Shown: positions 51,884-61,439, counted from the stretch's first letter. The stretch is DNA of 64,000 nt from Ruegeria atlantica (GCF_013032455.1 NZ_WQCF01000004.1:124001-188000); one strand, 5' to 3'. Translations and numbers: made by a program. The notes: generated by a model from the sequence alone, not told the origin.

Positions 51884-51901
51884 ACGTTACCAAACTGTCA
51901 C
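51884..51901 (+). promoter_or_regulatory. candidate Pho box upstream of phoX
   Basis: ACGTTAC-CAAA-CTGTCAC has two 7-base units with an 11-base period. The second unit matches the PhoB consensus CTGTCAY fully and the first matches 4 of 7 positions. It lies 55 bases before the phoX start. PhoB control of PhoX is known in other bacteria. Confidence 0.5.
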
Positions 51902-51955
51902 AAAGGATGCCTAAGGGCCGCTCATCAACTCAGACACGACAGCCAGGAGTCATCC

Positions 51956-53845
51956 ATGAAAGACGCTGAACCCGCCACTCTTTCCGCCGACGATTGGGAC
52001 GAGTTGCATTTCCCCCGCCCCGAAACCAACGACTTTGACCGCGTTGTTGAACGCGCCATCTCGCGCCGTGGGTTCCTTGGCGGCGCTGTGGCCTTTGGTT
52101 CGGGCGCTTCAGCAATGGGTGCGGGTCTGATGGGTTCAACCGCGGCGCATGCCGTTACCGCCTCGCGCTTTGCCTTCACGCCGATCGCGGCGCAGACTGA
52201 CCGCACCGTGCATGTGCCCGAAGGGTATGAGTGGAAGGTGCTTATGCGTTGGGGCGACCCGTTGTTCTCAGCAGCCGACGGATACGACATTACAAACGGC
52301 GGCCCGGTCGAAAACTCGGACAAGATCTTTGGTGAAAACACCGATGGAATGGAAACGTTTTCATTCCGAGGTCACGAACTGATTACGATCAACCATGAAA
52401 ATTCGAACCTCAAAGTCAACCTGCCTGCCGCGCAGGCAGGTGTTCCGGCCAATGCTGACGAGGTTCTGAAAATCCAGAACATACAGGGCGTGACCGTCAT
52501 GGAGATCAAGGAAAGCGCCGAGGGTTGGTTGGTGGTCAAAGACAGCCCATTCAACCGCCGTATCCACCATAACACCCCGATGAAGATCGTTGGCCCCGCA
52601 GCGGGTCATGACCTGCTGAAAACCGATGCTGACCCAACCGGCACCACATCGCTGGGCACAATGAACAATTGTGGTTCAGGCAAAACTCCGTGGGGCACCT
52701 ACCTCACCTGCGAAGAAAATTTCAACGGCTACTTTGGGTCTTCGGACGAAAACGCCAGCTACAACCAAAAGGTTGCAGACGGCATGAAGCGTTATGGTAT
52801 CAAGGCCGAAAGCCGGAACCATTACGAGCTGTATGACCCACGCTTTGACACCTCGAAAAATCCCAACGAACCGCACCGCGCAGGCTGGATTGTAGAAATC
52901 GACCCCACCGAACCGGACAGCACGCCGATCAAACACACCGGCCTGGGCCGTTTCAAACACGAAAACGCCGAAGTGACTCTGGCCGCTGATGGCCGCGTGG
53001 TCGTCTACATGGGCGACGATGAGCGCGGCGAGTACCTTTACAAGTTCGTTTCCAACGCAGCCTACACACCGGGCATCGACACCGTGAGGCTGTTAAATGA
53101 CGGTACGCTCCACGTGGCCAAATTCAACGACGACGCAACCGGTGAGTGGCTGCCCCTGACGCCGGAAACCACCGGCATGGATGCGGCGGAAATCCTGATC
53201 TTCACCCGAATGGCCGCCACGGCCGCGGGCGGCACGACTATGGACCGTCCCGAATGGGTCGCGTCGAGCCCGGTCGCGGTTGAGGCCTATTGTTGTCTCA
53301 CCAATAATAAAAACCGTGGCGTCAAAGCGAATGCTGGTGGCGACGACACGTCAGTCAACGGGCCCAACCCGCGTGAAGCCAACAAGTATGGTCAAATCGT
53401 GCGCTGGCGCCCAACGGATGACGACCACGCTGCTGAAACCTTCGATTGGGATCTATACGTCATGGCTGGAAACCCAATCGTACATTCGGACGCCCGCGCC
53501 GGTTCGGCAAATGTGAACGAGGGCAACCTGTTTAACTCGCCCGACGGTATGGCCATCGACTCGACCGGACTAGTCTGGATTCAGACAGACGGAAATGACG
53601 ACAACGAGGATGACTTCGCCGGCAACGGAAATAACCAGATGCTGGTTGGTGATCCGATCACCGGTGAAATCGCACGGTTCATGACTGGCCCGAACGGCTG
53701 CGAAGTCACTGGACTGGCGTGGTCCACAGACCGGCGCACCATGTTTGTCGGCATCCAGCACCCGGGCGGTAACTGGCCCGATGGCGACACACCTCGTTCC
53801 TCGGTGATCACGATCAAGCGTGTAGATAACGGTCTGATTGGATAA
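51956..53845 (+). CDS. phoX: PhoX-family (DUF839) alkaline phosphatase, Tat-exported
   Basis: Calcium/iron-dependent phosphatase of 629 residues acting in the periplasm to release phosphate from organic esters. The twin-arginine signal is SRRGFLGGAVAFGSGASAMGAG near residues 37-57. PhoX segments include DGMETFSFRGHELITINHEN near 125, NNCGSGKTPWGTYLTCEENFNGYFG near 233, GWIVEIDPTEPDS near 308, GDDERGEYLYKFVS near 350 and SPDGMAIDSTGLVWIQTDGN near 530. The start at 51956 has AGGAG upstream. A candidate Pho box precedes it and a clear terminator follows. Confidence 0.9.
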   Translation: MKDAEPATLSADDWDELHFPRPETNDFDRVVERAISRRGFLGGAVAFGSGASAMGAGLMGSTAAHAVTASRFAFTPIAAQTDRTVHVPEGYEWKVLMRWGDPLFSAADGYDITNGGPVENSDKIFGENTDGMETFSFRGHELITINHENSNLKVNLPAAQAGVPANADEVLKIQNIQGVTVMEIKESAEGWLVVKDSPFNRRIHHNTPMKIVGPAAGHDLLKTDADPTGTTSLGTMNNCGSGKTPWGTYLTCEENFNGYFGSSDENASYNQKVADGMKRYGIKAESRNHYELYDPRFDTSKNPNEPHRAGWIVEIDPTEPDSTPIKHTGLGRFKHENAEVTLAADGRVVVYMGDDERGEYLYKFVSNAAYTPGIDTVRLLNDGTLHVAKFNDDATGEWLPLTPETTGMDAAEILIFTRMAATAAGGTTMDRPEWVASSPVAVEAYCCLTNNKNRGVKANAGGDDTSVNGPNPREANKYGQIVRWRPTDDDHAAETFDWDLYVMAGNPIVHSDARAGSANVNEGNLFNSPDGMAIDSTGLVWIQTDGNDDNEDDFAGNGNNQMLVGDPITGEIARFMTGPNGCEVTGLAWSTDRRTMFVGIQHPGGNWPDGDTPRSSVITIKRVDNGLIG

Positions 53846-53854
53846 ACCTATCAG

Positions 53855-53895
53855 AAACGCCCCTGATCCTTGCGGTTTCGGAGGCGTTTTTTCAG
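53855..53895 (+). terminator. rho-independent terminator of phoX
   Basis: AAACGCC (53855-53861) pairs with GGCGTTT (53883-53889), then the T-run TTTTTT. It starts 10 bases after the phoX stop and extends to the end of the convergent TPR gene. Confidence 0.75.
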
Positions 53896-54455
53896 ATGTC
53901 CTGACCCGCCGGCTCCAAAGGCCCTCCCGGGGCCAGTAGATGTCGCTCTGACAGCCACGGGTTCAGTTCCAAAGCCGCGTTCAGTGTTTCCCGCGCTTCT
54001 TCAATCCTATTCAAACCCAGCAAGGTCAACGCGCGCCCGCTGATGGCAGCGACATGGTTCGGAGACAGCTCGATGGCCTTGTCCAGATCGGGCAACGCCG
54101 CCTCGAAATCTTGCCGCAGATAATTCGCGAAGGCGCGTTGGTTGTACCCTTCGGCATAGAAAGGGCAATAGGCGACCAGGCTGTCGAAATCCTCGATCGC
54201 ACCCAACAGGTCCGCAGCTCTGAGGCGCGTCATTCCCCGATCCAGCACTTCCTGCGCGCTTTCATCAGGCGCGTCAGCCCAATACTCCCACAATCGGCTC
54301 GACAGAACGCGGGCAGCCTGTTCAGACTCGGCCTGCTGGATTTGGGATATGACGTCAAGGACATCGGCACTGTGGTCAGGTGCGGCGGGGCATTCACCGC
54401 CGTTCGCTGCCGTTGACGCAACGAGCAGGATGAAAGCAAAAGCGATTTGTTTCAT
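53892..54455 (-). CDS. exported TPR-repeat protein
   Basis: Protein of 187 residues with signal peptide MKQIAFAFILLVASTAANG-GE. At least two tetratricopeptide units are visible: AADLLGAIEDFDSLVAYCPFYAEGYNQRAFANYLRQDFEAALPDLDKAIELSPNHVAAISGRALTLLGLNRIEEARETLNAALELNP, spanning about 77-165. Such proteins act as periplasmic protein-protein adaptors. Specific function is unknown. It is convergent with phoX and 30 bases downstream of the Lrp-type gene's end. Confidence 0.8.
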   Translation of the reverse strand: MKQIAFAFILLVASTAANGGECPAAPDHSADVLDVISQIQQAESEQAARVLSSRLWEYWADAPDESAQEVLDRGMTRLRAADLLGAIEDFDSLVAYCPFYAEGYNQRAFANYLRQDFEAALPDLDKAIELSPNHVAAISGRALTLLGLNRIEEARETLNAALELNPWLSERHLLAPGGPLEPAGQDI

Positions 54456-54485
54456 GCGCCAATGGTGACGTCGATATTCCGTTCG

Positions 54486-54974
54486 TCAACCCATCCCGTC
54501 GATGGCCCCGGATACCCCTGTCTCTTTCACGGCCTGCATCGCAACGAAGGTCGACGTATTGGCAACATGCGGCAGAGATGAGATTTTCTCGGCCAAAACT
54601 GCCCGATATTCCGACATTGAGCCGGTGCGGATTTTCAGCAGGTAGTCAAAATTCGATGCGATCATATGCGCCTGCTCGATCTCGGCCACTTTACGCACCG
54701 CTGCATTGAACTCGGCCAAAGCCTTCTCGCGCGTGTCGGTCAGGCGCACTTCGACAAAGGCCACATGGTCCAACCCAAGGCGGATAGGGTCCAGCAGAGC
54801 GCGATACCCGGTAATGATCCCCTCGGCCTCAAGCCTTTTCACACGCGCCTGTGTTGGGGATTTCGACAACCCGATACGCCGCGCAAGATCGGCAACCGAA
54901 ATGCGCCCATCTTCAGCCAGAATCGCCAGGATTGATCGGTCAAACCGATCCAGATCAAGCCGGTTCACTTGCAT
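54486..54974 (-). CDS. putR: Lrp/AsnC-family regulator, PutR-like
   Basis: Regulator of 162 residues, start at 54974 (MQVNRLDLDRFDRSILAILAEDGR). The helix-turn-helix is ISVADLARRIGLSKSPTQARVKRLEAEGIITGYRALLDP (about 25-63). A C-terminal RAM domain follows (FVEVRLTDTREKALAEFNAAV, HMIASNFDYLLKIR). It is divergent from putA with 102 bases between, the arrangement of PutR, which activates putA in response to proline. The assignment rests on that placement. Confidence 0.83.
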   Translation of the reverse strand: MQVNRLDLDRFDRSILAILAEDGRISVADLARRIGLSKSPTQARVKRLEAEGIITGYRALLDPIRLGLDHVAFVEVRLTDTREKALAEFNAAVRKVAEIEQAHMIASNFDYLLKIRTGSMSEYRAVLAEKISSLPHVANTSTFVAMQAVKETGVSGAIDGMG

Positions 54975-55076
54975 CGAAAAACCCCTGAAATTCAGATCAC
55001 TGAACTTCGAATACCGCAACTTAAGGCGATTGTCCTGATAAATCGGCACTATATTACTCAAAAGCCCGGAGGAAAC

Positions 55077-58000
55077 ATGACACACAGCCTGCGCACCCAT
55101 ATTGATGGTCAGACTTATGCCGATCAAACTGAAGTTCTGGATCAGCTAATCGCACAAGCCGATCTGTCCGACACGGACCGCTCTGCGATCTGCGCCGCGG
55201 CGGCACAGTTGGTGCGCGACATTCGATCCAGCACCTCGCCCGGTATGATGGAGGTTTTCCTCGCCGAATATGGTCTGTCGACCGACGAAGGCGTCGCGCT
55301 GATGTGTCTTGCCGAAGCGCTGTTGCGTGTTCCTGACGCCGAAACGATCGACGCACTGATCGAAGACAAGATCGCACCGTCTGACTGGGGCAAACACCTT
55401 GGGCAGTCCTCGTCCTCTCTGGTAAATGCATCGACTTGGGCGCTGATGCTCACGGGTAAAGTTCTGGACGAAGGCAAGACCTCTCCGGTCAGCGCTTTGC
55501 GCGGTGCAATCAAACGGCTGGGTGAGCCCGTAATCCGCACCGCCGTGGGCCGCGCGATGAAAGAAATGGGCCGTCAGTTCGTTCTGGGTGAAACGATCCA
55601 ATCCGCCATGGATCGCGCCGCCGGGATGGAGGCCAAGGGCTACACCTATTCCTACGATATGCTGGGCGAAGCCGCGCGGACCGAGGCAGACGCAGCGCGG
55701 TACCACCTTTCCTATTCCCGGGCGATTGCCGCCATTGCCGACGCCTGCAAGCATGATGATATCCGCGCCAATCCGGGGATATCGGTAAAGCTGTCAGCCC
55801 TGCATCCCCGATATGAGCTGGCGCAGGAACATCGCGTGATGGACGAACTTGTTCCCCGCCTGCGCGCGCTGTGCCTTCTGGCCAAAGCCGCCGGGATGGG
55901 GCTTAACGTAGATGCCGAAGAAGCCGACCGTCTTTCCTTGTCCTTGCAGGTGATCGAAGAGGTGATGGCCGAGCCTGCTCTGACCGGGTGGGATGGCTTC
56001 GGGATAGTCGTCCAAGCTTATGGCCCACGCGCGGGAGCAGTGCTGGATACGCTTTATAGGATGGCCGAACGTCATGACCGCAAGCTGATGGTCCGGCTGG
56101 TAAAAGGCGCCTATTGGGATACCGAAATCAAGCGCGCGCAGGTTGAAGGCGTTGATGGCTTCCCGGTGTTTACCCGCAAAGAAGCGACCGATATCTCCTA
56201 TGTCGCCAATGCGCGCAAACTGCTGAACATGACCGATCGGATCTATCCGCAGTTCGCCACCCACAATGCCCATACAGTCAGCGCGATCCTGCACATGGCG
56301 GACACGCAACCCTTTGAGTTTCAACGCCTTCACGGCATGGGTGAAACACTGCACCAGATTGTAAAGGACCAAAGCTACTCGCGCTGCCGAATCTATGCAC
56401 CAGTCGGCGCGCACCGGGACCTTCTGGCCTATCTGGTCCGACGTCTGCTGGAAAACGGCGCGAACTCGTCTTTCGTGAACCAGATCGTGGATGAGAACGT
56501 GCCGCCGGCAGAAGTTGCCTCGGACCCGTTCAACGCCATCCAAGCACCCAAGCCGCACCTGCCTACTGGTCCTGAGTTGTTTCAACCGGAACGGCCCAAC
56601 TCTAAAGGGTTCGACCTGCAGCACACGCCGACGCTTGACCGGATCGACGCTGCCCGTGACGCATTTCGGGCGCATCATTGGTATGCGCAGCCGCTCTTGT
56701 CCGAGGACGCACAACCGGAAGCGGACCAGCCCGTCATCAACCCGGCGAAACCGCAGGACCACCCCGGCGCGGTCGCTCCGGCCAGCGCGCGCGATGTTGA
56801 ACTGGCCCTTGCCTCGACATCGCCTTGGCAAGCCCCAGCCGCAGAGCGCACACAAGTTCTGAACAAAGCCGCCGATCTGTACGAAACTCATTATGGTGAG
56901 CTATTCGCCCTTCTGGCCCGTGAAGCGGGGAAATCCGTACCAGACGCCGTGGCCGAACTACGCGAGGCGGTAGACTTTCTGCGTTACTACGCGGCTAACA
57001 TCCCTGGCGCTGAACCAGCGGGCACTTTCACCTGTATCAGCCCATGGAATTTCCCGCTGGCGATCTTCACTGGCCAGATTTCGGCCGCATTGGCCACTGG
57101 TAATGCCGTTCTGGCCAAACCCGCGCCGCAAACTCCGCTGATCGCGCATCGCGCTGTGCAATTGCTGCACGAGGCCGGCGTTCCACGCGACGTGCTGCAA
57201 CTGTTGCCGGGCGGCCCAACCGTCGGAGCCGCGTTGACCTCGGACCCGCGTGTGTCGGGGGTGGCCTTCACCGGCTCGACCGCCACCGCGCTGAAGATTC
57301 GCGCGGCAATGGCGGACAACCTGCGGCCGGGTACGCCTCTGATCGCGGAGACCGGCGGGCTGAATGCAATGATCGTGGACAGCACTGCTCTGCCCGAACA
57401 GGCCGTGCAATCCATCATCGAAAGCGCGTTTCAGTCTGCGGGGCAACGATGCTCAGCCCTGCGCTGCCTCTATGTGCAAGAGGATATTGCCGATGACCTG
57501 CTGACCATGCTGATGGGCGCGATGCAGGCGTTGCAGGTAGATGACCCGTGGCTGCTGTCAACTGATTGCGGCCCGGTGATTGATCAGGATGCACAGCAAG
57601 GTATCGCGGATCACATCGCAAAGGCGCGCACCGAGGGAAGGGTACTAAAAGAGCTAGCAACCCCACCCGAGGGCATCTTCATTGCCCCAACCTTGATCGA
57701 AATATCCGGCATTGCTGCTCTCGAACGCGAAATCTTTGGTCCGGTTCTGCATGTCGCCCGGTTCAAAGCCTCGCAGATTGATCAGATCATCGCCGATATC
57801 AACGCCACCGGGTACGGGCTGACCTTTGGCCTGCACACCCGCATTGACGACCGCGTGCAACACATTACCGAGGCCGTTCACGCGGGCAATATCTATGTCA
57901 ACCGCAACCAGATTGGCGCCATCGTGGGCTCTCAGCCCTTTGGCGGCGAAGGTCTGTCCGGCACTGGCCCCAAGGCTGGTGGACCAAACTACATGGCCCG

Positions 58001-58478
58001 CTTCTGCGTCCCGGATCGTCAGATCAGCACAAACGCTTGGGAAGGCAATATGGGTGACCTGCCCGCACCGCAGGGCCAACCTGCCGCCATCCGCACGCAA
58101 TCCCTGCCCGGCCCGACTGGCGAATCCAACCGTCTAAGCGAGTTTTCCCGCCCGCCGCTGCTGTGTATGGGACCGGGGGCTGACACAGCCAAGGCGCAGG
58201 CCGAAGCCGTCGAGGCTCTGGGCGGCACCGCTATCCGGGCGACCGGTATGATCGACCTGCACCGGCTGGAAAACGTTGCCGACATATCGGGTGTCATGTG
58301 GTGGGGAGACGATGACACCGCGCGCGAGATTGAACGCCATCTGGCCCGCCGTGATGGCCCGATCCTGCCGCTGATCCCCGGCCACCCCGACCGGGCACGC
58401 GTACTGGGTGAGCGTCACGTGTGCGTCGATACCACAGCCGCAGGTGGCAATGCTGCCTTGTTGGGAGGTGCGGCGTAA
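55077..58478 (+). CDS. putA: bifunctional proline dehydrogenase / L-glutamate-5-semialdehyde dehydrogenase
   Basis: Two-step proline catabolism enzyme of 1133 residues oxidising proline to glutamate. The start at 55077 follows GGAGGA. PRODH barrel: KLSALHPRYE near 240, NVDAEEADRLSLSLQVIEEV near 285, VRLVKGAYWDTEIKRAQ near 340, FATHNAHTVSAIL near 395 and LHGMGETLHQIV near 418. P5CDH: ISPWNFPLAIFTGQISAALATGNAVLAKPAPQTP near 656, FTGSTATA near 730, ETGGLNAMIVDS near 757 and the catalytic Cys in SAGQRCSALR near 790. It lacks the N-terminal ribbon-helix-helix domain of E. coli PutA, so it is not its own repressor; the adjacent Lrp-type protein takes that role. Confidence 0.93.
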   Translation: MTHSLRTHIDGQTYADQTEVLDQLIAQADLSDTDRSAICAAAAQLVRDIRSSTSPGMMEVFLAEYGLSTDEGVALMCLAEALLRVPDAETIDALIEDKIAPSDWGKHLGQSSSSLVNASTWALMLTGKVLDEGKTSPVSALRGAIKRLGEPVIRTAVGRAMKEMGRQFVLGETIQSAMDRAAGMEAKGYTYSYDMLGEAARTEADAARYHLSYSRAIAAIADACKHDDIRANPGISVKLSALHPRYELAQEHRVMDELVPRLRALCLLAKAAGMGLNVDAEEADRLSLSLQVIEEVMAEPALTGWDGFGIVVQAYGPRAGAVLDTLYRMAERHDRKLMVRLVKGAYWDTEIKRAQVEGVDGFPVFTRKEATDISYVANARKLLNMTDRIYPQFATHNAHTVSAILHMADTQPFEFQRLHGMGETLHQIVKDQSYSRCRIYAPVGAHRDLLAYLVRRLLENGANSSFVNQIVDENVPPAEVASDPFNAIQAPKPHLPTGPELFQPERPNSKGFDLQHTPTLDRIDAARDAFRAHHWYAQPLLSEDAQPEADQPVINPAKPQDHPGAVAPASARDVELALASTSPWQAPAAERTQVLNKAADLYETHYGELFALLAREAGKSVPDAVAELREAVDFLRYYAANIPGAEPAGTFTCISPWNFPLAIFTGQISAALATGNAVLAKPAPQTPLIAHRAVQLLHEAGVPRDVLQLLPGGPTVGAALTSDPRVSGVAFTGSTATALKIRAAMADNLRPGTPLIAETGGLNAMIVDSTALPEQAVQSIIESAFQSAGQRCSALRCLYVQEDIADDLLTMLMGAMQALQVDDPWLLSTDCGPVIDQDAQQGIADHIAKARTEGRVLKELATPPEGIFIAPTLIEISGIAALEREIFGPVLHVARFKASQIDQIIADINATGYGLTFGLHTRIDDRVQHITEAVHAGNIYVNRNQIGAIVGSQPFGGEGLSGTGPKAGGPNYMARFCVPDRQISTNAWEGNMGDLPAPQGQPAAIRTQSLPGPTGESNRLSEFSRPPLLCMGPGADTAKAQAEAVEALGGTAIRATGMIDLHRLENVADISGVMWWGDDDTAREIERHLARRDGPILPLIPGHPDRARVLGERHVCVDTTAAGGNAALLGGAA

Positions 58479-58487
58479 GCGGACCTT

Positions 58488-58515
58488 GACGCTGGGCTGG
58501 GAAAAGCCCAGCGTC
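58488..58515 (+). other. 11-bp-arm hairpin between putA and the rhomboid gene
   Basis: GACGCTGGGCT (58488-58498) and AGCCCAGCGTC (58505-58515) pair perfectly around GGGAAA. It ends 5 bases before the ATG of the rhomboid gene. There is no T-run and no ribosome site between the hairpin and the start, so it may end putA transcription poorly and limit translation of the next gene. Confidence 0.65.
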
Positions 58516-58520
58516 GCCGC

Positions 58521-59264
58521 ATGTTTCCGATCCGAGACCACAACCCATCCGGGCGCACCCCCTTTGTCGTCTATATGCTGATGGCGGCCAATATTCTGAT
58601 TTTCCTCAGCTATGTGGGGATCATGAGCAACGACAGGCTTATCAGCCAGTTGTATTTCGACTACGCAATCATTCCGGCCCGGATCGCCGACGGTTTCGCG
58701 TTCGAAACCCTCGTAACCTCGATGTTTCTGCACGGTGGCTGGATGCATCTGGCGGGGAATATGCTGTTCCTGTGGATCTTCGGAGACAACCTTGAAGATG
58801 AGATGGGCCACCTGCCCTTTCTGCTATTCTATCTGCTCGCCGGTATCGGGGCGGGCCTGATCCACGTCGTTACCGCGCCAGATTCTGTGGTACCGACCAT
58901 CGGTGCATCTGGCGCAATCGCCGGAGTAATGGGCGGTTATCTATTGCTGTTCCCGAAGGCACGCGTGGATGTCTTGCTGATCCTGATCATCTATTTCCGG
59001 GTTTTCACCATCCCCGCTTTTGTCATGTTGGGCATCTGGCTGGGCATGCAATTTATGGGCAGTCTTGCCAGCAACCCCGACGAAGGCGGCGTGGCCTATT
59101 GGGCCCATACGGGCGGATTCTTTGTTGGCCTGATCCTTTGTGTGCCGTTGTGGCTCCTGCGTGGTGGGTCGGCATATTGGAGCCGTACACACGGTCACCC
59201 GCCCCACCCCGAACATAAATACAAGCTTTCGCAATCCCGAATCCCTCGGATTCCACGAAAGTAG
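58521..59264 (+). CDS. rhomboid-family intramembrane serine protease
   Basis: Membrane protease of 247 residues with about six hydrophobic segments. The start MFPIRDHNPSGRTPFVVY is standard for the alphaproteobacterial group. Active-site features: HGGWMHLAGNMLFLWIFGDNLED near 74, the nucleophile Ser in GASGAIAGVMGGYLLLFP near 134 and the partner His in HTGGFFVGLILC near 197. Substrates are unknown. A strong hairpin abuts the start codon. Confidence 0.88.
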   Translation: MFPIRDHNPSGRTPFVVYMLMAANILIFLSYVGIMSNDRLISQLYFDYAIIPARIADGFAFETLVTSMFLHGGWMHLAGNMLFLWIFGDNLEDEMGHLPFLLFYLLAGIGAGLIHVVTAPDSVVPTIGASGAIAGVMGGYLLLFPKARVDVLLILIIYFRVFTIPAFVMLGIWLGMQFMGSLASNPDEGGVAYWAHTGGFFVGLILCVPLWLLRGGSAYWSRTHGHPPHPEHKYKLSQSRIPRIPRK

Positions 59265-59606
59265 GCTACCCTATGGGTTTTCAGGTATACGACCACCGTT
59301 AAACCGGGTGATCTCTAGCGCTGCGTTCAGAACCAGCGCCCCCAGTTCAAATACCGGCCCGAATGAAAGCGAACTGACAAGCGAGAATCGGAAACCCCGG
59401 CGCACAGGCAGATATCAACATTACCATCACCTCAGCGATTGAGCCGCTGGTGACAAAAGGTTGGATCAAACCAGGCACATTTGGTCTGCATGGGTACGAA
59501 CACGAAGGGCAAACAAGAAGTGTACGCCACATCGATGGCCCACGCGGGTAAAACGAAAAAGCGCGCCCCGATTTGGGCGCGCTTACTCAAGGAATATAGC
59601 GGATGA
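59265..59606. other. intergenic stretch, about 340 bases
   Basis: Between the rhomboid stop and the convergent monophosphatase end. I see only the terminator hairpin at 59559-59584 and short unsupported open frames. A 37-codon basic plus-strand frame overlaps that hairpin and has no ribosome site. Confidence 0.5.
59551..59584 (-). terminator. rho-independent terminator of the monophosphatase gene
   Basis: AAGCGCGCCC (59559-59568) pairs perfectly with GGGCGCGCTT (59575-59584) around a 6-base loop. On the minus strand a TTTTTCGTTTT tail follows, 22 bases after the stop of the minus-strand gene. Confidence 0.8.
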
Positions 59607-60392
59607 TCAATCGCGGATCACCTTGGCAAACTGGTCGAAGATCGGCTCATTGGAACAAACAACCTCACCATCTTCCAGTACGTTGCCTTCGGGGTTCAGC
59701 GGCTGAACGAAACCACCGGCCTCTTTCACGATGATGATCCCAGCGGCCAGATCCCAGGCGTTCAAACGGCGTTCCCAGAACCCTTCGTAACGACCTGCGG
59801 CCACATAAGCCATGTCCAGTGCTGCAGCGCCCCAGCGGCGTACCCCGGCGCAGACAGGCATTAGACGAGCCAGATCCTGCAGCGTTGCGGGCAGGTCGGA
59901 ACGCCCACCAAAGGGCAATCCGGTCGAAAAGATCGATTCGATCATGCGATGACGGCCAGATACGCGGATACGCGTGTCATTCATCCACGCACCTTCGCCC
60001 TTTTCGGCAAAGAACATCTCATCTTTGGCGGCGTCATAAATCACACCGGCGACGATCTTGCCCTTGTGTTCCAAAGCAATCGAAACGGCCCAGTGTGGTA
60101 GCCCGTGCAGAAAATTGGTTGTGCCATCCAGCGGGTCAACGATCCAGCGGCGGGTCGGGTCTTCGCCGTCAACAGCGCCCCCCTCTTCGGCCAGCCAACC
60201 ATAGGTCGGACGCGCGCCCAGCAGTTCCTCTTTCAGGATGGCCTCGGCGGCAATATCGGCCTTGGAGACAAAGTCACCCGCGCCTTTCATCGACACCTGA
60301 AGGTTCTCGACTTCACGAAAATCCTTGACCAAAGAACGCCCCGCCTTGCGCGCGGCCTTGATCATGATGTTGAGGTTTGCACTGCCAACCAT
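59607..60392 (-). CDS. suhB: inositol monophosphatase family protein
   Basis: Mg-dependent phosphatase of 261 residues, SuhB/CysQ superfamily. Metal-binding motifs are WLAEEGGAV near 66, WIVDPLDGTTNFLHG near 83 and NAWDLAAGIIIVKEAGG near 207. Enzymes of this family hydrolyse inositol-1-phosphate; SuhB also associates with transcription antitermination complexes. Which role holds here is not shown. It stands alone with its own terminator. Confidence 0.88.
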   Translation of the reverse strand: MVGSANLNIMIKAARKAGRSLVKDFREVENLQVSMKGAGDFVSKADIAAEAILKEELLGARPTYGWLAEEGGAVDGEDPTRRWIVDPLDGTTNFLHGLPHWAVSIALEHKGKIVAGVIYDAAKDEMFFAEKGEGAWMNDTRIRVSGRHRMIESIFSTGLPFGGRSDLPATLQDLARLMPVCAGVRRWGAAALDMAYVAAGRYEGFWERRLNAWDLAAGIIIVKEAGGFVQPLNPEGNVLEDGEVVCSNEPIFDQFAKVIRD

Positions 60393-60488
60393 TGTCCAAA
60401 GGCTCCTGTCCGGTCAAACCGCGCGTATACTGATGCAATGCGCCCTTGCCAAGAGGAATGATGCGCATAGCAGACCCGCGAATTACGC

Positions 60489-61394
60489 CTATTGTGACTG
60501 CAGTTTCCGCGCCTCGGTCCCGGCCAGTTCGATCAATTCTTTCACAAAGGGTTTTTCAAGGTCTTCGGTTCGCACTGCCGCAAAAAGACTGCGGGTGATC
60601 CCCTCCTTGGTCAGCGGGCGGGTGACATAGTCAGAATTGTACTTCACCTCTCGCACAACCCAGTCCGGCAACACAGATACGCCCCGGTTCGACGCCACCA
60701 GCAGCAGGATTACCGCTGTAAGTTCAACCTGTCGAATTGCGGCGGGTTCTACCCGCGCCGGGATCAGCAACTGGCTGAACACATCCAGCCGGGTGCGTTC
60801 TACCGGGTAAGTAATCAACGTCTGGCCCCGAAAATCTTCGGCCTCGATGAAATCTTTCTTTGCCAGAGGGTGCGATGAAGCCGCGACAAAAACAGCGTTG
60901 TAGTCGAACAGCTCGATAAACTCGACGCCGGGCAAGTCTTCGGGGTCAGAGGAAACGACCAAATCCACCTCTTCCTTCTGCAATGCAGGCAAGGCGTCAA
61001 AGGCCAGACCCGGACGGATATCAACATCCACATCTCCCCAGGATTTTCGGAAGGATTCCAGCACCGGAAACAGCCACTCGAAACAGGCGTGGCATTCGAT
61101 GGCGATATGCATCCGCCCCGTGCGCCCTTCGCGCAGGGAGGAGAATTCCTGTTGGGTCGCCTCGACTTGTGGCAAAATCTGTTCGGCCAGCCGAAGCAGG
61201 CGCAGCCCCGCTGCTGACAGCTTCATCGGCTTAGACCGGCGCAGAAAAAGTTCAACCCCGGCCTGATCCTCCAGTCCTTTGATCTGATGGCTCAGCGCAG
61301 ATTGGGTGATGTTCAACTGATCCGCTGCGCGGGCCAGCCCGCCACATTCATGGATGGCCTTGATCGTACGCAGGTGCCGGAATTCGATGTGCAT
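60489..61394 (-). CDS. metR: LysR-family methionine regulator MetR
   Basis: Regulator of about 301 residues. The start MHIEFRHLRTIKAIHECGGLARAADQLNITQSALSHQIKGLE matches MetR N-termini; an ATG five codons upstream (61409) is an alternative. The ligand domain includes HIAIECHACFEWLFPVLESFRKSWGDVDVDI and ITYPVERTRLDVFSQLLIPARVEP, closely paralleling E. coli MetR as I recall it. It is divergent from metF with dyads between. Homocysteine is the usual coactivator. Confidence 0.88.
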   Translation of the reverse strand: MHIEFRHLRTIKAIHECGGLARAADQLNITQSALSHQIKGLEDQAGVELFLRRSKPMKLSAAGLRLLRLAEQILPQVEATQQEFSSLREGRTGRMHIAIECHACFEWLFPVLESFRKSWGDVDVDIRPGLAFDALPALQKEEVDLVVSSDPEDLPGVEFIELFDYNAVFVAASSHPLAKKDFIEAEDFRGQTLITYPVERTRLDVFSQLLIPARVEPAAIRQVELTAVILLLVASNRGVSVLPDWVVREVKYNSDYVTRPLTKEGITRSLFAAVRTEDLEKPFVKELIELAGTEARKLQSQ

Positions 61395-61426
61395 TGCAGT
61401 GTGACTCATGTTGTTCTTGAGTAATA

Positions 61427-61439
61427 TGAGTTTGTCTCA
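61427..61439. promoter_or_regulatory. candidate MetR operator between metR and metF
   Basis: TGAG-TTTGT-CTCA is a perfect 4-base dyad with a 5-base spacer, the same geometry as the E. coli MetR site TGAA-N5-TTCA. It lies 50 bases before metF. A second, looser ACTCA-N9-TGAGT dyad lies beside it. Confidence 0.5.

Noticed and set aside
59490..59603. Short basic plus-strand frame (MGTNTKGKQEVY...)
   Set aside because: No ribosome site, and it overlaps a perfect terminator hairpin, which explains its Arg/Ala-rich codons.
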